NCBI GenBank assembly: GCA_025350905.1
Contig: JANXWY010000022.1
Span: forward strand, 1-35,056
Direction of reading: 5' to 3'
DNA length: 35,056 bases
Source: Verrucomicrobiota bacterium
GTDB lineage: Bacteria > Verrucomicrobiota > Verrucomicrobiia > Limisphaerales > JADLHS01
The position numbers and the translations under genes were made by a program. Below, piece after piece: positions 24,598 to 33,119 of this stretch; the stretch's first letter is position 1; every line of letters starts with the position of its first letter. A model generated the notes under the pieces. It was given only the letters and a program-made list of their open reading frames with translations, ran no database searches and was not told the origin of the DNA.

Positions 24598-25539
24598 CTA
24601 TTGTTTGCGGCGCCGCACGTCGAGATAAACGGCCGCGAGAATCACGAGCCCCTTTACGATGTATTGCAGGGAGAAGTGTACCCCGGCCTGATTGAGCCCC
24701 TTGTCGAGGACGCCAATGACAATGGCGCCGATCAAGGTGCCCCGCACCGAACCGATGCCGCCGGTGAAACTCGTGCCGCCCACTACCACCGCGGCGATGG
24801 CGTTCAATTCGAATCCCTGGCCGGCCGCCGGCTCGGCCGAGTAGAGTTGCGAGGCGTGGATCATCCCGGCCAGGCCGGCCAGCAAGGCGCAGAGCACATA
24901 GACGAGGACCTCGTTGCGCGCGAGCGGAATGCCGGTGAAGCGGGCGGCTTCCCGGTTTCCGCCGATGGCGTAGAGGTGTTGACCCCAGCGCGTTCGATGC
25001 AGCAAAACCGCCGTCACGGTGAATGCCGCGAGCATCAACAGCACCGGCACCGGCAGGAAGCCAAAGAGCCGCGCATTCCCCAAGCCGAGAAAAAATCGTT
25101 CCGCGTCCGGCACGGCCAGCGGACGACCATCATTGAACCGGAGCGCAACGCCGCGCGCCACCAACATCGTGGCCAGGGTGATGATGAACGGCGGCATCCG
25201 GGTGCCGGCGGCACACACGCCATTGATGATCCCAAACAGCGTCGCCATGGCAAACCCGGCGCATATTCCTAACGCCACCCCATGATGGGCGAGGCCCGCA
25301 ACCGTCACCGTTCCCACCAGGGCCACGACCGCGCCGACGGATAGGTCAATGCCGCCGATGAGAATCACCAGCGTCATCCCGTAAGCCAGAATGGCGTTCA
25401 CGGAGATTTGTTGGGCGAGGTCGAGCAGGTTTTCCGCCCCTAAAAATTGCGGCACCCAAATCCGGAACAATCCCATCAGCACCGCGATGGCGAGGAGCAA
25501 CGGCAACCCGGAACGGATGGATTTGAAGGCGGAAGTCAT
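24598..25539 (-). CDS. Ribose/fructose-type sugar ABC transporter permease
   Basis: This 313-aa inner-membrane protein is an RbsC/FrcC-family permease with about eight to ten hydrophobic segments. The family motif GGIDLSVGAVVALVG is present, as are TLATMLVARGVAL and GGNREAARFTGI. The cytoplasmic EAA-like loop and the late GGTSFTGGIGSVRGTLIGA are as expected. A much longer open frame reaches 26073 but is a shadow of the ATPase gene; the true start is ATG 25539, eight nt after the ATPase stop. With the ATPase and lipoprotein it forms an importer of a monosaccharide, most likely fructose given two GH32-type neighbours. Confidence 0.95.
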   Translation of the reverse strand: MTSAFKSIRSGLPLLLAIAVLMGLFRIWVPQFLGAENLLDLAQQISVNAILAYGMTLVILIGGIDLSVGAVVALVGTVTVAGLAHHGVALGICAGFAMATLFGIINGVCAAGTRMPPFIITLATMLVARGVALRFNDGRPLAVPDAERFFLGLGNARLFGFLPVPVLLMLAAFTVTAVLLHRTRWGQHLYAIGGNREAARFTGIPLARNEVLVYVLCALLAGLAGMIHASQLYSAEPAAGQGFELNAIAAVVVGGTSFTGGIGSVRGTLIGAIVIGVLDKGLNQAGVHFSLQYIVKGLVILAAVYLDVRRRKQ

Positions 25540-25547
25540 GAGCAGGT

Positions 25548-27053
25548 TCAGTTGCGGGTTAGTTCGGCCATGACGGCTTCGGGGGTGATGTCCTGGGCGG
25601 CCACTTCCCGCACGATCCGGCCCGACCGGTACAGCGCGAGGCGATGGGAAAGATTCATCACCTCGGGCAGATCCGAGGAGATGAGCACAATGGCCATGCC
25701 TTGCGCCACCAGCCGGTGGAGGATGGCGAACATCTCTTCGCGCGCGCCCACGTCTACCCCGCGGGTGGGTTCGTCGAGGATCAGAATCCGGGGTGGATGT
25801 TCCATCCATTTTCCGACCACGACTTTCTGCTGATTGCCGCCCGAGAGACTGCCGATGGCTTGTTCCGGATCGGAAATCTTGATGCCAAAATTTTGCACGG
25901 CCCGCGAAACGATCTGACTCCGTCGCCGCAGATTGGGCACGCAACCCCGGATCCATTCGCGCACCCAGGGAAGCGCCAGGTTGAACGCCACGGAGGCGGT
26001 CATCACCAGGCCGGCGCCTTTGCGATCCTCCGGCACAAAGGCGATCCCTGCGGCAAGCGCGTCCCCCGGGCAACGGAAGTGGACGGATAGCCCACCCACG
26101 CGAATCTCGCCTGCGTGCAGCGGATCCAGGCCGAAAAGCGCGCGGGCGAGTTCGGTACGACCGGCCCCCACCAGCCCCGCGAAACCCAGGATTTCGCCCG
26201 CGTGCAGATCAAAACTGACATCGTGCACTTGCGCGTTCCGCAAATTCCGCACTTGCAGGGCGACGGCCCCGGGATGCCACGGCGGCCGTGGGTAATGCGC
26301 AGCGAGATCCCGGCCGACCATCCAATGAATCAACGCGGCCTGGTCCAACTCGGCGCTGATCTGGGTGCCGATCGAGCGTCCGTCCCGCAAGACGGTGACC
26401 CGGTGGGCGAGCTGTTGGATTTCCTCCAAGCGATGGGAGATATAGATAATACCTACGCCCTGACGGCAAAGTCCGCGCAGCTTGACGAACAGCGCCGAAG
26501 TTTCCGCCGCCGAAAGCGAGGCTGTCGGTTCGTCCAGAATCAGAATGCGCGCGCGGGCCGAGAGCGCCCGGGCAATTTCGACGAGCTGTTGTTGCGCCAC
26601 GCTCAAATCCGCCACGCGCGCCGCCACCGGTCCGATTTCGGGCAACCCCAATTCCGTCACGAGCGCCTGCGCCTGAATCTGCAGCCGACCGCGGTCCAGG
26701 AAACCGAAGCGCGCCGGCTCGCGACCCAGGAAAATATTTTCCGCCACGGACAAATTCGGCGCGAGCGAGAGCTCCTGATGCAGGAGCCGGATGCCGAGCC
26801 GATCCGCGGCGGCCACATCGGGGATCGCCACGACCTGGCCAGCCACGCGGATGACGCCGGCATCCGGTCGGTGCAAGCCCCCGAGAATCTTGATCAGGGT
26901 GGATTTGCCGGCGCCGTTCTCGCCGAGCAGTGCGTGAATCTCCCCGGCCTGCAACTCGAAGTTTACTTCCGCCAGCGCGGTCACGGCGCCAAATCGTTTC
27001 CCGAGGCCGCGCAGCTCCAGCAGTGGCGTTGGCGCTTGGCTTCCGGGATTCAT
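25548..27053 (-). CDS. Ribose/fructose-type sugar ABC transporter ATP-binding protein (tandem ATPase)
   Basis: This 501-aa cytoplasmic protein has two fused ABC domains, typical of RbsA/MglA-type importers. The N-terminal domain has Walker A GENGAGKST (44-52), a modified signature LSVAQQQLVEIARAL and Walker B ILILDEPTASL. The C-terminal domain has a degenerate Walker A (GLVGAGRTELARALFG), an intact signature IGSLSGGNQQKVVVGKW and ILILDEPTRGVDVGA. This asymmetry is normal in the family. It lies 35 nt after the GH32 gene and 8 nt before the permease. Energises import of the sugar delivered by the lipoprotein encoded at 29263-30210. Confidence 0.96.
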   Translation of the reverse strand: MNPGSQAPTPLLELRGLGKRFGAVTALAEVNFELQAGEIHALLGENGAGKSTLIKILGGLHRPDAGVIRVAGQVVAIPDVAAADRLGIRLLHQELSLAPNLSVAENIFLGREPARFGFLDRGRLQIQAQALVTELGLPEIGPVAARVADLSVAQQQLVEIARALSARARILILDEPTASLSAAETSALFVKLRGLCRQGVGIIYISHRLEEIQQLAHRVTVLRDGRSIGTQISAELDQAALIHWMVGRDLAAHYPRPPWHPGAVALQVRNLRNAQVHDVSFDLHAGEILGFAGLVGAGRTELARALFGLDPLHAGEIRVGGLSVHFRCPGDALAAGIAFVPEDRKGAGLVMTASVAFNLALPWVREWIRGCVPNLRRRSQIVSRAVQNFGIKISDPEQAIGSLSGGNQQKVVVGKWMEHPPRILILDEPTRGVDVGAREEMFAILHRLVAQGMAIVLISSDLPEVMNLSHRLALYRSGRIVREVAAQDITPEAVMAELTRN

Positions 27054-27088
27054 GCTGCCTCCATTGGGATTCGGGTCCAGGGTCCGGT

Positions 27089-29236
27089 CTAAGGGCTCAT
27101 CACCGGGCCCGGAGGCCAGCTCGATTTCAACTCAAAGATTTCCAGCGACCGGATCGTGGCCGTGCCGCGCTGGGAGAGCACCGAAAGCGAAGTGTCGTTC
27201 GGGTCCAGGTTGATGGGGAAGGGCAAATACGTTAGCCCATCAGCCGCGATGACTTCCAGGCTGGTCCGGTCCACGTAAAGGATCAGCGACTGCTGGCCAT
27301 TGCGCAGCGGCGCCGGCGCGCGCTTTCCGTTCACAACGATTTCCTCATGTTTGAATTCGTAGCTCACCGAAACGCCGCGCACTTTGAAGTTCATTTCCGT
27401 GGCGGTGCCCGGCTCGAGGACCGCGCGAATTTCCAGCAATTCGCCGGAAACTCCAGCCAGGAGATCGCGGCCCGGCGGAAGGGGGCCGGAGAATTTAGCC
27501 AGCTGTTTACCGCGGAGCGCGGCCAACTCCGCGACCGGTTGCCATGCCAACCGCGGGCCGGCGTGGGTCTGGCGCAGACTGAGTTCGAACGGCAGCGACA
27601 TCCCCTGATTGAACGGCATTCCGGGCGTGGCGGTTTGCAACCAGCCGATCTGCACGACGCGTCCGTGGGGCTCCCGGCTGAAGGTTTGGGCGGCATAAAA
27701 GCCTTGGCCACGATGCCCCAACAGTTTGGGCGTCTCCGGCGTGAAGGTGGTGCCGTCAAAGGCGCCGACCATGTATTCGCTGCTCGCGGCGGTGAGCACC
27801 CAGCGGCGTTGCGACGGGTCGCCCGCGACCGGCAGTTCGAACAAATCCGGACACTCAAAAAAACCTTCGATGCGGCTGGCGAATTTCCAGGTGCGTAGGT
27901 CCGGAGAAGTGTAGAAAGCGATCCACTGTTTTTTCTCGTACTCATCGTAGAGCGCCATCACCCAGCGCCGGGTCGGGGCATGCCAGAGCAGCCGCGGGTC
28001 GCGGCCCGTATGTTTCACGACGGGATTGCCTTCGAATTCACTCCAGGTCCGTCCGCGGTCATTGGAATACACGATGCACTCGCCCCGGCCAGTGCTGGTA
28101 AACGCGGCCACCAGCAACTCGTTGTCGCCCTGCTTCCATCCGCTGGTGTTCTCCAAGTCCACCACGGCGCTCCCGGAAAAGACCGCGTCGTCCGGCGCAT
28201 GCGGGTAGAGAGCGATGGGCAATTCTTCCCAATGCACAAGATCCCGGCTCACCGCGTGGCCCCAATGCATATTGCCCCAGTTCCAGCCATACGGGTTTTG
28301 CTGGAAGTAGAGGTGGAATTCGCCCTGCGACCAGACGAGCCCATTCGGGTCGTTGTTCCAGCCACGCCGGGGCGAGAAGTGGAATTGCGCGCGGAGAGGT
28401 TCGCGGTAAAGCTGCTCGCCGCCCAGCAACGTGTCCGCCTGGGTCAATTGCGTCAGCGCCCGGGAATCTGCGGCCAGCTTGTCAACCTGCACCCGGAGGT
28501 GTCGCCCGGCCCAGCCGGAGATATCAAGTGGCGCCCACCAATCCGGCGGACCATCGGCGAGTTCGATTTCGAAATAGCGCTGCGGCTGAACGTCCACGAA
28601 CACCGTGACGTGGCGCTTGGGGGCGCCGGTCTTGACGGGAAATTGCAGCAGCCGTTTGTCGGCCACTAATGTGCGCGTGGCATTCGTGGTCACGCCGGGC
28701 GGCTTGTGGTTGGTTTGAACAATTTGGTCCACGTTGATGTGGCCCCAACCGCCCTTGCGTTGGTCCACGATTTCGAGGACCGCCTCGCGATCGACGAATT
28801 CAGCGACGTCCCACGCTAGCGGCTCGAGCCTTTCGCTTCCGCCGGGCAGGGTGTTAGGGCCTGTGGCCGTGCGAACGACCTTGCCCTGCACGCGCAGATT
28901 CAGGCACGTCTCCGGCCAACCGCCGCCGCCGATGAGAAACGTGATGAACGGGCGTTCGATTCGGAAAGCCGGAGAGGTGAGGTTGCCGGTGGCGTCGTCC
29001 CCGCCGACGAAGGAATTGGCGAGGCCATGACCAAGAAAACCCTCGACGGGCATCTGCCCGCTGAGGGTGCCGCGGGCCGGCCCCTTACCAAAGGCCGTCC
29101 CTTCCACCTTCCAGTTGCCGTAATCATTCGCCTCGAAGTCGGCGATCAGGAGGTCCTGCGGCTCGTCGGCCCGACCGGCGGTAGGTAGCAGGATGAGGAG
29201 GAGCGAAGCCGCAAGCAGAGGGAGGCGTTGCATCAA
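27089..29236 (-). CDS. Secreted GH32 fructosidase (levanase/inulinase/invertase type)
   Basis: This 715-aa enzyme hydrolyses beta-fructosyl bonds in sucrose, raffinose or fructans, releasing fructose in the periplasm or outside. The signal peptide is clear (MMQRLPLLAASLLLILLPTAGRA in two parts, MMQRLPLLAASL and LLILLPTAGRA). An N-terminal extra module (about 25-265) with ENDYGNWKVEG-like features (ANDYGNWKVEGTAFG, GPARGTLSG) precedes the catalytic domain. Catalytic motifs are WNNDPNG (nucleophile D296), GRDPRLLWH (transition-state stabiliser D413) and FECPDLFEL (acid/base E461), all intact. A C-terminal GH32 beta-sandwich ends the protein. The N-terminal module resembles the one common in PVC and Bacteroidetes levanases. 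It lies 26 nt downstream of the sugar-binding lipoprotein gene. Confidence 0.95.
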   Translation of the reverse strand: MMQRLPLLAASLLLILLPTAGRADEPQDLLIADFEANDYGNWKVEGTAFGKGPARGTLSGQMPVEGFLGHGLANSFVGGDDATGNLTSPAFRIERPFITFLIGGGGWPETCLNLRVQGKVVRTATGPNTLPGGSERLEPLAWDVAEFVDREAVLEIVDQRKGGWGHINVDQIVQTNHKPPGVTTNATRTLVADKRLLQFPVKTGAPKRHVTVFVDVQPQRYFEIELADGPPDWWAPLDISGWAGRHLRVQVDKLAADSRALTQLTQADTLLGGEQLYREPLRAQFHFSPRRGWNNDPNGLVWSQGEFHLYFQQNPYGWNWGNMHWGHAVSRDLVHWEELPIALYPHAPDDAVFSGSAVVDLENTSGWKQGDNELLVAAFTSTGRGECIVYSNDRGRTWSEFEGNPVVKHTGRDPRLLWHAPTRRWVMALYDEYEKKQWIAFYTSPDLRTWKFASRIEGFFECPDLFELPVAGDPSQRRWVLTAASSEYMVGAFDGTTFTPETPKLLGHRGQGFYAAQTFSREPHGRVVQIGWLQTATPGMPFNQGMSLPFELSLRQTHAGPRLAWQPVAELAALRGKQLAKFSGPLPPGRDLLAGVSGELLEIRAVLEPGTATEMNFKVRGVSVSYEFKHEEIVVNGKRAPAPLRNGQQSLILYVDRTSLEVIAADGLTYLPFPINLDPNDTSLSVLSQRGTATIRSLEIFELKSSWPPGPVMSP

Positions 29237-29262
29237 ATCGGTTTTCTGGGGGGTTGAGTTTG

Positions 29263-30210
29263 TTACTTGAGGAACTCAGAGGCGTTCGCTTTTGTGACGA
29301 GCTTGACCGGAATTTTCACGTCCTTCGCCACCGGTTTCCCGGCCAGATGATCGTACGCTTTTTCGGCGGCCACGCGACCAATCTCGCCGGGATATTGCGC
29401 CGAAGTGGAATGCAGTTTCCCGCTGACAATGGCCGCCGCGCCTTCGCGCGAGCCATCGACGGTCACCACGGTTACCTGTCCCAGTTTGCCCGCGGACTCG
29501 ATGGCGGAGATACAACCCAGCGCACTCGGGTCGTTGATCGGAAACGCGGCGTCGAGGTCGGGGAAACGGCCCAGCAAATCCCGCATCACCGGGCGCGCGG
29601 CTTCCGTGGTGCCCTTGCCCTCCTGCACGTCGAGAACTTTCATGCCCGGATGCCGGGCCAGTTCGGCTTTGAATCCGTCCACGCGATCGATGCAAGCCTT
29701 GTTCACCGAGAGGTGCAGGATCACAATCCGGGCATTGGGTTTGATTTGGGCCAGCGCTTCGCAGGCGAGCCGGCCAGCTTCCACATTGTCGCTGGCCACC
29801 TGGCAGAGCACCAGGTCCGGATCGCTCACCGGCGCGTCCACGATGATGACCGGAATATTTTTTCGTTTCGCCTCGAGCAGGCTGCCCTTGATGCCCTCCC
29901 AGTTCACCGGGTTGATGAAAATAGCGGCGGGTTGTTGTTGAATCAGATCGGAGATGTCGTTCTTCTGTTTGAGGCTGTTGAACTGCGCGTCCAGCGTCGT
30001 GAGCCGGTCCCCATGGGCTTCAATGCTTTTCTTGAGGCCTTCATTCAAATCCACAAAGAACGGATTGTTCATCGTCTGAAAGGAAACACCGAACTGGCGA
30101 CCCGCGCCGGCGGGCGGAGCGACCGAAGCGGGCTGGTCGCCACAACCGGTGAGGAGACACCCGACGCTGCCTATGAGAAGCCAACGCAATTTGAGCGGAA
30201 TGTTTTTCAT
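29263..30210 (-). CDS. Periplasmic sugar-binding lipoprotein of the ribose/fructose ABC importer
   Basis: This 315-aa protein is a type I periplasmic-binding (RbsB/FrcB-like) protein. It has a signal peptide with lipobox LLTGC (cysteine 23), so it is membrane-tethered. Family features are VSFQTMNNPFFVDLNEGLK near the N-terminus, then LIQQQPAAIFINPVNWEGI, IPVIIVDAPVSD, IVILHLSVNKACIDRVDGF, FPINDPSALGCISAI and VTVDGSREG. It delivers a monosaccharide to the permease and ATPase encoded downstream; with neighbouring GH32 genes, fructose is the best guess. It is the first gene after a 267-nt gap and probably starts the transport operon. Its start-codon region is duplicated about 200 nt upstream (30405-30460). 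Confidence 0.93.
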   Translation of the reverse strand: MKNIPLKLRWLLIGSVGCLLTGCGDQPASVAPPAGAGRQFGVSFQTMNNPFFVDLNEGLKKSIEAHGDRLTTLDAQFNSLKQKNDISDLIQQQPAAIFINPVNWEGIKGSLLEAKRKNIPVIIVDAPVSDPDLVLCQVASDNVEAGRLACEALAQIKPNARIVILHLSVNKACIDRVDGFKAELARHPGMKVLDVQEGKGTTEAARPVMRDLLGRFPDLDAAFPINDPSALGCISAIESAGKLGQVTVVTVDGSREGAAAIVSGKLHSTSAQYPGEIGRVAAEKAYDHLAGKPVAKDVKIPVKLVTKANASEFLK

Positions 30211-30259
30211 AGTTGAGGACCAGAGTTTAACCAGCGAGGCGCTCCTTTTCCCAGCAAAC
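30204..30259 (-). repeat. Duplicated leader, copy A, covering start of sugar-binding gene
   Basis: This 56-nt stretch aligns without gaps to 30405-30460; by direct counting 44 of 56 positions agree. It spans the ATG of the lipoprotein gene and its upstream purine-rich GGGAAAAGGAGCGCC block (- strand). Confidence 0.75.
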
Positions 30260-30322
30260 TGATGAATCCCTGGGATCGGCGACGCAGTTGGGAATCAGCC
30301 TGCGGCGCCGCGGAGCGATTCT

Positions 30323-30349
30323 CCCTCGCCCCTTCCGCAGGGGCGAGGG
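30323..30349. repeat. Perfect 10-bp hairpin in the gap upstream of the sugar-binding gene
   Basis: CCCTCGCCCC and GGGGCGAGGG pair perfectly around a 7-nt loop (TTCCGCA). It resembles the CCCTC-rich REP-like hairpins elsewhere in the window. On the - strand it could also end the cytochrome-gene transcript, but no T-run follows. Confidence 0.75.
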
Positions 30350-30404
30350 AATCCGCTTCGTGCGCGTGACGTCCTTCCGGTGGACTCCTGAGTAAGCAGA
30401 GCGG

Positions 30405-30460
30405 TTTTCATATTTGATGGCCGGAGTTTAATCAAAGGTGCGCTCCCTTTCCCATCCAAC
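30405..30460 (-). repeat. Duplicated leader, copy B, with own ATG
   Basis: The partner of 30204-30259. It contains an ATG at 30410-30408 in the same context (CATCAAATATGAAAAC). That ATG opens only a 38-codon frame without recognisable features, so it is probably a relic of a lost gene start or a duplicated regulatory leader. Confidence 0.7.
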
Positions 30461-30477
30461 ATTTATAAAATTCGGCG

Positions 30478-33096
30478 CTACGGGAATGCATGAATCGTAT
30501 TATGGATTTGCCGGTTGATGGGCGCACCGTCGGCGCCACGGATTGCCACCTTGATCTCCATGCCCCAGGTGGGTTGGATGTCGGCGATTTCGAGCGCCAC
30601 GGTTTTGCAGTCGGGCGAGAGCCGGGCGATTTTGACCGGGAGCGTTTTTTCGTTGGTGCGGGGCGAGCCGTAGTTCTCCGATCGTTTGAGCCCCCAAGTC
30701 GTCACGGTATAGTTCGTCACCGCCTGTGCGGTGGCGGGATCCAAGGGCTCAGTGAAGGTCAACCGCACGCCGTTGGTGACGGCATTAATTCTCACCGGCA
30801 AATAACACGGCTGGCCGGTGGAGCGCACCCGAAAAAATCCGCCGTCCGCCGTGCGGTTGCCCGCCCAGCCAAACAGGCCGCAGGTATAGAGTTGCCCGTC
30901 CCGGGGATTGAAACGGCCGCGCATGATGCCGGTCGGGAACAGCGGCAGCGGCAAGGCCACCACGCCCCCTTGCAGTTTCTGCCCCGCGGTTTCGTAGGGC
31001 ACGAGAAAAATCTGGCCCGTGCCGTAAGAGAGGCTGAGCAACGATCCTTGCAGCGCGCCCCAACTGCCTTTCGGGATGCGGACAATCTCGGCGGGGGAGC
31101 GGTCCATCGGCGGCACGATCCACACCAGCGGTTGTTCCATCGCCTCGTCCGCCGCACTAGCTGGATGATCATACGCCCACATGTAACCGTAGAATTTTCC
31201 CGGACGCAGCTTTTCAATCCGGTTCCCCGGCGTCCAATGCCCTTCCTGATCCGTGACGATGCAGCCGCCATCGTCATCGACGCACATCCCATTGATGGCG
31301 CGGAAACCGTGGGCCAGAATTTCAGTGGCCCGGCCGTCCGCGCTGACCTTGAGCACGGTGCCATGCTGAGGTACGACCGCCGGCAAACCGTGGCGCCCAC
31401 ATTTGGCATAATAAAAATTCCCGTCCGCATCCGTCTGCAGCCCGGTGGCGAATTCATGAAAATGTTCGGTGACTTGATGGTCATTGTTGAAATTCTCGAT
31501 GAAATCGATGCCACCGTCGCCATGGCGGTCCTGCAAACGTGCGATCTGGTCGCGGCATCCGACATAGATGTGATCGTCCACGATCTTCAACCCCAATGGC
31601 TGGAAGAGCCCGGTCGCGATGCGCTGCCAGGTCAATTTTTCCAAGGTAGCGTCGAGGCCTTTCACGAGCCAGACCTCGCCGTTCCACGTGCAAACGGCGG
31701 CCGAATGTCCGTCCCTGAAAAAATCAAAGCCACTGAGTCGCATCCACGAGTGGCTGGGCAGTTGGGCGTCCGTCGGCACCGTGATCTCGTCCACCGCGAA
31801 CGCGCCATCGTTGCTCCCCATTTTTCCCTGGGTTTCGATAGCTGGCACCGGTCGCGTTGCCCGCTTCGTTTGCGCCCGCAAATCCGCCGCCGGTTTCGCG
31901 CTCACGGCGAACCCATAAACCACGTTGGGGTCCACGCCCGGCCCTGGGTCGCCCACGAGGACCTTGATCCACAACGGCGTGCTCGCGGCGGGGATGTGCA
32001 GCAGACTCATTCCGTTCGTGCGGGTGATTTTGGCCGGACTCTGCCCGACCAGGAATGCCGGCACGGTTTCCGGCGCGAGGCGGGCGAGGAGGTCGTGACT
32101 GGACTTGGCGATATCCAGCGTGCGGGAAAAGACGGCGACCCCGCCGCTGGTTTCGAGGCCCGCCAATTCCAATACCTCCGCGTCGCCGACCGAGTACGCT
32201 ACGATGACCTCATCCCCGTTCCGCCAGATTCCTTGATAATGGGCCCACGTTCGTGGCAGTGGCCCGTAAGGTTTTTGATCCTTCCCCCGTAGGCGTGGAT
32301 CTTCAAAAGTCCCGGTCGCCGGATTGGCCCAACCCGGGCCGACCGGATTGATGAATGATCGGTTGCCGACAATGCTCGCGTGCGTGCCATGCGACCCGTC
32401 CAAAGCAATTCCCTTCCAATCAATGAACTTGTCTCCGGTCCAGCCCGCCGCCCAACGCATCGTGTCGTGGTCAAACACCATCCACGCGCGGCCGCGTGAA
32501 ATGCCCCCCGGGCCCGGGTCCAACCGCATGGCGATTCCCTTGTAGGCGAAGTTGTTTGATTCCACCTCATACGTCCAGAACAGGACCGGTCCGAAATCCA
32601 TCCGCAGATATTTGGGCCCGCGCTCATACTCGAGCATCTCGGCGGTCTTGCGAAACACCCCGTTGGTACCCTTGGGCAAGGTTGCCAGGTACTCGGGCGT
32701 GACCGGGAAGTACTGTGTCGGGTTAAGCGGCTTGAGAAACGTCTCGCGTAGAAAATGAACCACGTCGTAGCGCTGTTCCGGGGTCAGCCACAACTGCGGC
32801 GGCATTTGGTTCGTGCCGGTGCTGATCGTCTGGTAGAGGCTGAACGGATCACTGCCGTTCTTGAATGGCTCCCTCCAAAAAGCGCGGGACGTCGGCAGGG
32901 TGCCGATCTTGTCCGGCGCGCCGTGACAGGTGATGCAGACCGCCGTATAAAGTTTTTCCCCACGCACCCGACTTGAGGCGTCCCATTGCTGAATGAGGGC
33001 CGCATGATCCACCGAATCTGCGCGGGTTTGCCCCTGGGCTGAACTCACCCCAATCGACAGCACGGCGCCGAGGATCAAGGTCCCGGAATATCTCAT
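30478..33096 (-). CDS. Secreted DUF6797-type protein with N-terminal cytochrome c domain and beta-propeller
   Basis: This 872-aa protein starts with a signal peptide (MRYSGTLILGAVLSIGVSS). A class I cytochrome c domain follows, with the heme motif CITCH (C54, C57, H58) and a likely axial Met in TNQMPPQ. A DUF6797 region occupies about 125-290 (RMDFGPVLFWTYEVESNNFAYKG, seen as RMDFGPVLFW and VESNNFAYKG). An NHL/PQQ-dehydrogenase-like propeller covers about 440-740 (GFDFFRDGHSAAVCTWNGEV, DHIYVGCRDQIARLQDRHGDG in part). A C-terminal beta-sandwich ends the protein. Such membrane-bound-dehydrogenase-like proteins are common in Planctomycetes and Verrucomicrobia and are thought to oxidise sugars or related compounds, but activity is unproven. 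It starts 23 nt after the oxidoreductase stop. Confidence 0.85.
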   Translation of the reverse strand: MRYSGTLILGAVLSIGVSSAQGQTRADSVDHAALIQQWDASSRVRGEKLYTAVCITCHGAPDKIGTLPTSRAFWREPFKNGSDPFSLYQTISTGTNQMPPQLWLTPEQRYDVVHFLRETFLKPLNPTQYFPVTPEYLATLPKGTNGVFRKTAEMLEYERGPKYLRMDFGPVLFWTYEVESNNFAYKGIAMRLDPGPGGISRGRAWMVFDHDTMRWAAGWTGDKFIDWKGIALDGSHGTHASIVGNRSFINPVGPGWANPATGTFEDPRLRGKDQKPYGPLPRTWAHYQGIWRNGDEVIVAYSVGDAEVLELAGLETSGGVAVFSRTLDIAKSSHDLLARLAPETVPAFLVGQSPAKITRTNGMSLLHIPAASTPLWIKVLVGDPGPGVDPNVVYGFAVSAKPAADLRAQTKRATRPVPAIETQGKMGSNDGAFAVDEITVPTDAQLPSHSWMRLSGFDFFRDGHSAAVCTWNGEVWLVKGLDATLEKLTWQRIATGLFQPLGLKIVDDHIYVGCRDQIARLQDRHGDGGIDFIENFNNDHQVTEHFHEFATGLQTDADGNFYYAKCGRHGLPAVVPQHGTVLKVSADGRATEILAHGFRAINGMCVDDDGGCIVTDQEGHWTPGNRIEKLRPGKFYGYMWAYDHPASAADEAMEQPLVWIVPPMDRSPAEIVRIPKGSWGALQGSLLSLSYGTGQIFLVPYETAGQKLQGGVVALPLPLFPTGIMRGRFNPRDGQLYTCGLFGWAGNRTADGGFFRVRSTGQPCYLPVRINAVTNGVRLTFTEPLDPATAQAVTNYTVTTWGLKRSENYGSPRTNEKTLPVKIARLSPDCKTVALEIADIQPTWGMEIKVAIRGADGAPINRQIHNTIHAFP

Positions 33097-33119
33097 GGCG
33101 CCAAGCGGACCGAATAAAC

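Noticed and set aside
25540-26073. N-terminal extension of the sugar permease reading frame
   Set aside because: It is out-of-frame translation of the ATPase gene; permease homology starts at ATG 25539.
30297-30410. A 38-codon open frame starting at the duplicated leader ATG
   Set aside because: It runs through the REP-like hairpin, has no protein features, and is better explained as a relic.
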